Positions 61,516 through 64,000 of a stretch of 64,000 bases of DNA are shown one piece after another. Location: assembly GCF_052857255.1 (NCBI RefSeq), contig NW_027526695.1:1-64000 (forward strand), written 5' to 3'. Position 1 is the first letter of the stretch; every line of letters starts with the position of its first letter. Both the position numbers and the translations under genes were made by a program. The stretch comes from Amblyomma americanum (taxonomy: Eukaryota > Arthropoda > Arachnida > Ixodida > Ixodidae). The notes under the pieces were generated by a model that was not told where the DNA came from, did not search any database, and saw only the letters and a program-made list of their open reading frames with translations.

Positions 61516-63470
61516 TTTCGGTCTAAAACAACTTGTTTCGTTGTATTAAGCACGAATACATGCTTTTCGCGCAGTTATAAGAGAAAAAGTTTAGACGCGT
61601 ATCAGAGGAACACTTGTAAAACCGATCTGTTGTGATTTAGCTCGTTTCGGTCTAAAACAACTTGTTTCGTTGTATTAAGCAAGAATACATGCGTTTCTCG
61701 CAGTTATAAGAAAAAACGTTTTAAAGGCGTGTCACAGGGACACTAGTAAAACCGATGTGTTCAGATTTAGCTCGTTTCAGTGTAAAACAGCTTGTTTCGC
61801 TGTATTAAGCACGAATACATGCTTTTCGCGCAGGTATAAGAGAGAAAGTTTTGACGCGTGTCACAGGGACACTTGTAAAACCGATGTGTTGTGATTTACC
61901 TCGTTTCGGTCTAAAACAGCTTGTTTCGTTGAACTAAGCACGAATACATGCTTTTCGCGCAGTTATAAGAGAAAAAGTTTTGACGCGTGTCACAGGGACA
62001 CTTGTAAAACCGATGTGTTCAGATTTAGCTCGTTTCGGTCTAAAACAGCTTGTTTCGTCGTATTAAGCACGAATACATGCTTTTCGCGCAGTTATAAGAG
62101 AAAAAAAGTTTTGACGCGTATCAGAGGAACACTTGTAAAACCGATGTGTTGTGATTTAACTCGTTTCGGTCTAAAACAGCTTGTTTCGTTGTATTAAGCA
62201 AGAATACATGCTTTTCGCGCAGTTATAAGAGAAAAAGTTTTGACGCGTATCAGAGGAACACTTGTAAAACCGATGTGTTGTGATTTAGCTCGTTTCGGTC
62301 TAAAACAGCTTGTTTCGCTGTATTAAGCAAGAATACATGCTTTTCGCGCAGTTATAAGAGAAAAAGTTTTGACGCGTGTCACAGGGACACTTGTAAACCG
62401 ATGTGTTCAGATTTAGCTCGTTTCGGTCTAAAACAGCTTGTTTCGTTGTATTAAGCACGAATACATGCTTTTCGCGCAGTTATAAGAGAAAAAGTTTAGA
62501 CGCGTATCAGAGGAACACTTGTAAAACCAATGTGTTCAGATTTACCTCGTTTCGGTCTAAAACAGCTTGTTTCGCTGTATTAAGCAAGAATACATGCTTT
62601 TCGCGCAGTTATAAGAGAAAAAGTTTTGACGCGTGTCACAGGGACACTTGTAAAACCGATGTGTTCAGATCTAGCTCGTTTTGGTGTAAAACAGCTTGTT
62701 TCGTTGTATTAGGCACGAATACATGCTTTTCGCGCAGGTATAAGAGAAAAAGTTTAGACGCGTATCAGAGGAACACTTGTAAAACCGATGTGTTGTGATT
62801 TAGCTCGTTTCGGTCTAAAACAGCTTGTTTCGTTGTATTAAGCAAGAATACATGCTTTTCGCGCAGTTATAAGAGAAAAAGTTTTGACGCGTATCAGAGG
62901 AACACTTGTAAAACCGATGTGTTGTGATTTAGCTCGTTTCGGTCTAAAACAGCTTGTTTCGCTGTATTAAGCAAGAATACATGCTTTTCGCGCAGTTATA
63001 AGAAAAAAAGTCTTGACGCGTGTCACAGGGACACTTGTAAATCCGATGTGTTCAGATTTACCTCGTTTCGGTCTAAAACAGCTTGTTTCGTTGAACTAAG
63101 CACGAATACATGCTTTTCGCGCAGTTATAAGAGAAAAAAGTTTTGACGCGTATCAGAGGAACACTTGTAAAACCGATGTGTTGTGATTTAGCTCGTTTTG
63201 GTCTAATACAACTTGTTTCGCTGTATTAAGCAAGAATACGTGCTTTTCGCGCAGTTATAAGAGAAAAAGTTTTGACGTGTGTCACAGGGACACTTGTAAA
63301 ACCGATGTGTTCAGATCTAGCTCGTTTCGGTGTAAAACAGCTTGTTTTGTTGTATTAAGCAAGAATACATGCCTTTCGCGCAGTTATAAGAGAAAAAGTT
63401 TAGACGCGTATCAGAGGAACACTTGTAAAACCGATGTGTTGTGATTTAACTCGTTTGGGTCTAAAACAGC
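61516..63470 (+). repeat. 3.6-kb-spaced duplicated block, right copy
   Basis: Counterpart of 57900-59850 at a 3616-bp offset (28 monomers). After about 63.4 kb an additional monomer (GTTTGGGTCTAAAAC, GCTTGTCGCGCAG) is inserted, so that the following CATGGTTTTCGCGCAG marker (63626) is 3745 bp after its predecessor at 59881. Confidence 0.85.
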
Positions 63471-64000
63471 TTGTTTCGCTGTATTAAGCAAGAATACATG
63501 CTTGTCGCGCAGTTATAAGAGAAAAAGTTTTGACGCGTATCAGAGGAACACTTGTAAAACCGATGTGTTGTGATTTAGCTCGTTTCGGTCTAAAACAGCT
63601 TGTTTCCCTGTATTAAGCAAGAATACATGGTTTTCGCGCAGTTATTAGAGAAAAAGTTTTGACGAGTATCACGTGGAACACTTGTAATACCGATGTGTTG
63701 TGATTTGGCTCGTTTCGGTCTAAAACAGCTTGTTTCGTTGTATTAAGCAAGAATACATTCTTTTCGCGCAGTTATCAGAGAAAAAGTTTTGACGCGTATC
63801 AGAGGAACACTTGTAAAACCAATGTGTTCAGATTTACCTCGTTTCGGTCTAAAACAGCTTGTTTCGCTGTATTAAGCAAGAATACATGCTTTTCGCGCAG
63901 TTATGAGAGAAAAAGTTTTGACGCGTGTCACAGGGACACTTGTAAAACCGATATGTTCAGATTTAGCTCGTTTCGGTCTAAAACAGCTTGTTTCGTCGTA
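63471..64000 (+). repeat. Start of a further 3.7-4.1-kb unit, cut by the window end
   Basis: CATGGTTTTCGCGCAG (63626), GAACACTTGTAATACC, ACATTCTTTTC, CCAATGTGTTCAG (63821) and CGATATGTTCAG repeat the series at 59.88-60.6 kb and 55.74-56.1 kb. The array is still in full register at base 64000, so it extends beyond the window. Confidence 0.85.

Larger units (their letters stand above)
1..64000. repeat. Satellite DNA array, ~129-bp monomer, ~490 tandem copies
   Basis: Every line of the window repeats one unit with the same succession of landmarks: CCGATGTGTT, CTCGTTTCGG, TCTAAAACAGCTTG, a variable ATTAAGCA segment, ATACATGCTTTTCGCGCAG, TTATAAGAGA, an A-run, GACGCG, then ACACTTGTAAAA. A typical unit is exactly 129 bp (13034 to 13163). 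Drift to 126-133 bp comes mainly from the A-run after TTATAAGAG (about 4-10 A) and small indels. All copies have the same orientation. Apart from the insertions at 26-174 and 4846-4994 I see no unique sequence, so no gene-free stretch needs a separate description. The array runs off both ends of the window. A centromeric or heterochromatic role is plausible from the structure but is inference. Confidence 0.98.

Noticed and set aside
1..64000. CRISPR array (regular repeats)
   Set aside because: Repeats are 129 bp and directly abut. There are no short repeats separated by unique spacers and no cas-like genes.
1..64000. Tandem array of a protein-coding repeat gene (silk-, mucin- or surface-protein-like)
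   Set aside because: No frame stays open beyond three monomers, stops recur in most monomers in all frames, and indels that break the frame are common.
1..64000. Bacterial, plasmid or phage sequence
   Set aside because: There are no genes, promoters or mobile-element ORFs of prokaryotic type, and a 64-kb homogeneous satellite is not known from such genomes.

Overview
The whole window is one continuous block of tandemly repeated satellite DNA with a monomer of about 129 bp (roughly 490 copies, all in the same orientation). The only non-satellite sequence I can see is a ~149-bp palindromic insertion that occurs twice, at 26-174 and 4846-4994. I find no credible protein-coding gene, rRNA, tRNA, CRISPR array, origin or prokaryotic operon structure. 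The many 60-131-codon open frames are by-products of a monomer whose length is a multiple of three (129 = 3 x 43), so a frame that escapes its periodic stop runs on into the next monomer.

The organism is almost certainly a eukaryote. The array is long, uniform in orientation and organised into multi-kb higher-order repeats (HORs), as in centromeric, pericentromeric or subtelomeric satellite. A typical monomer is about 39% G+C with 8 CpG dinucleotides (observed/expected about 1.7 by hand count). This argues against heavy germline CpG methylation and fits many invertebrates better than vertebrates. The species cannot be named from the sequence. The insertion gives me a vague arthropod impression, which I have not been able to check.

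Layout, using diagnostic variant monomers as landmarks. (1) 1-9.9 kb: a 4820-bp period whose shared part (~3.6 kb, including the palindromic insertion) is present twice, with a 1.94-kb (15-monomer) repeat nested inside. (2) 9.9-18.0 kb: an older, more mixed stretch, much of which is matched about 23.8 kb downstream. (3) 18.0-36.6 kb: the most regular HOR tract, with units of 3105, 3107, 4140, 3620 and 3753 bp that share the same ordered marker monomers and differ by whole-monomer gains or losses. (4) 36.2-44.8 kb: a second HOR class with 2437- and 2716-bp units, related to 12.4-17.3 kb. (5) 44.8-54.6 kb: a third class with 1421- and 1939-bp units. (6) 54.6-64 kb: a mosaic with 4139-, 3745-, 3616- and 776-bp repeats.

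There are no genes to work together. What the window records is array turnover: point-variant monomers copied in blocks, block lengths changing by whole monomers (as expected from unequal exchange or replication slippage), a 24-kb-spaced duplication, and a transposon-like hairpin insertion that was later carried along by satellite amplification. All similarity statements come from reading by eye. Unit lengths are measured between identical marker motifs and should be good to within a few bases; block edges are approximate.
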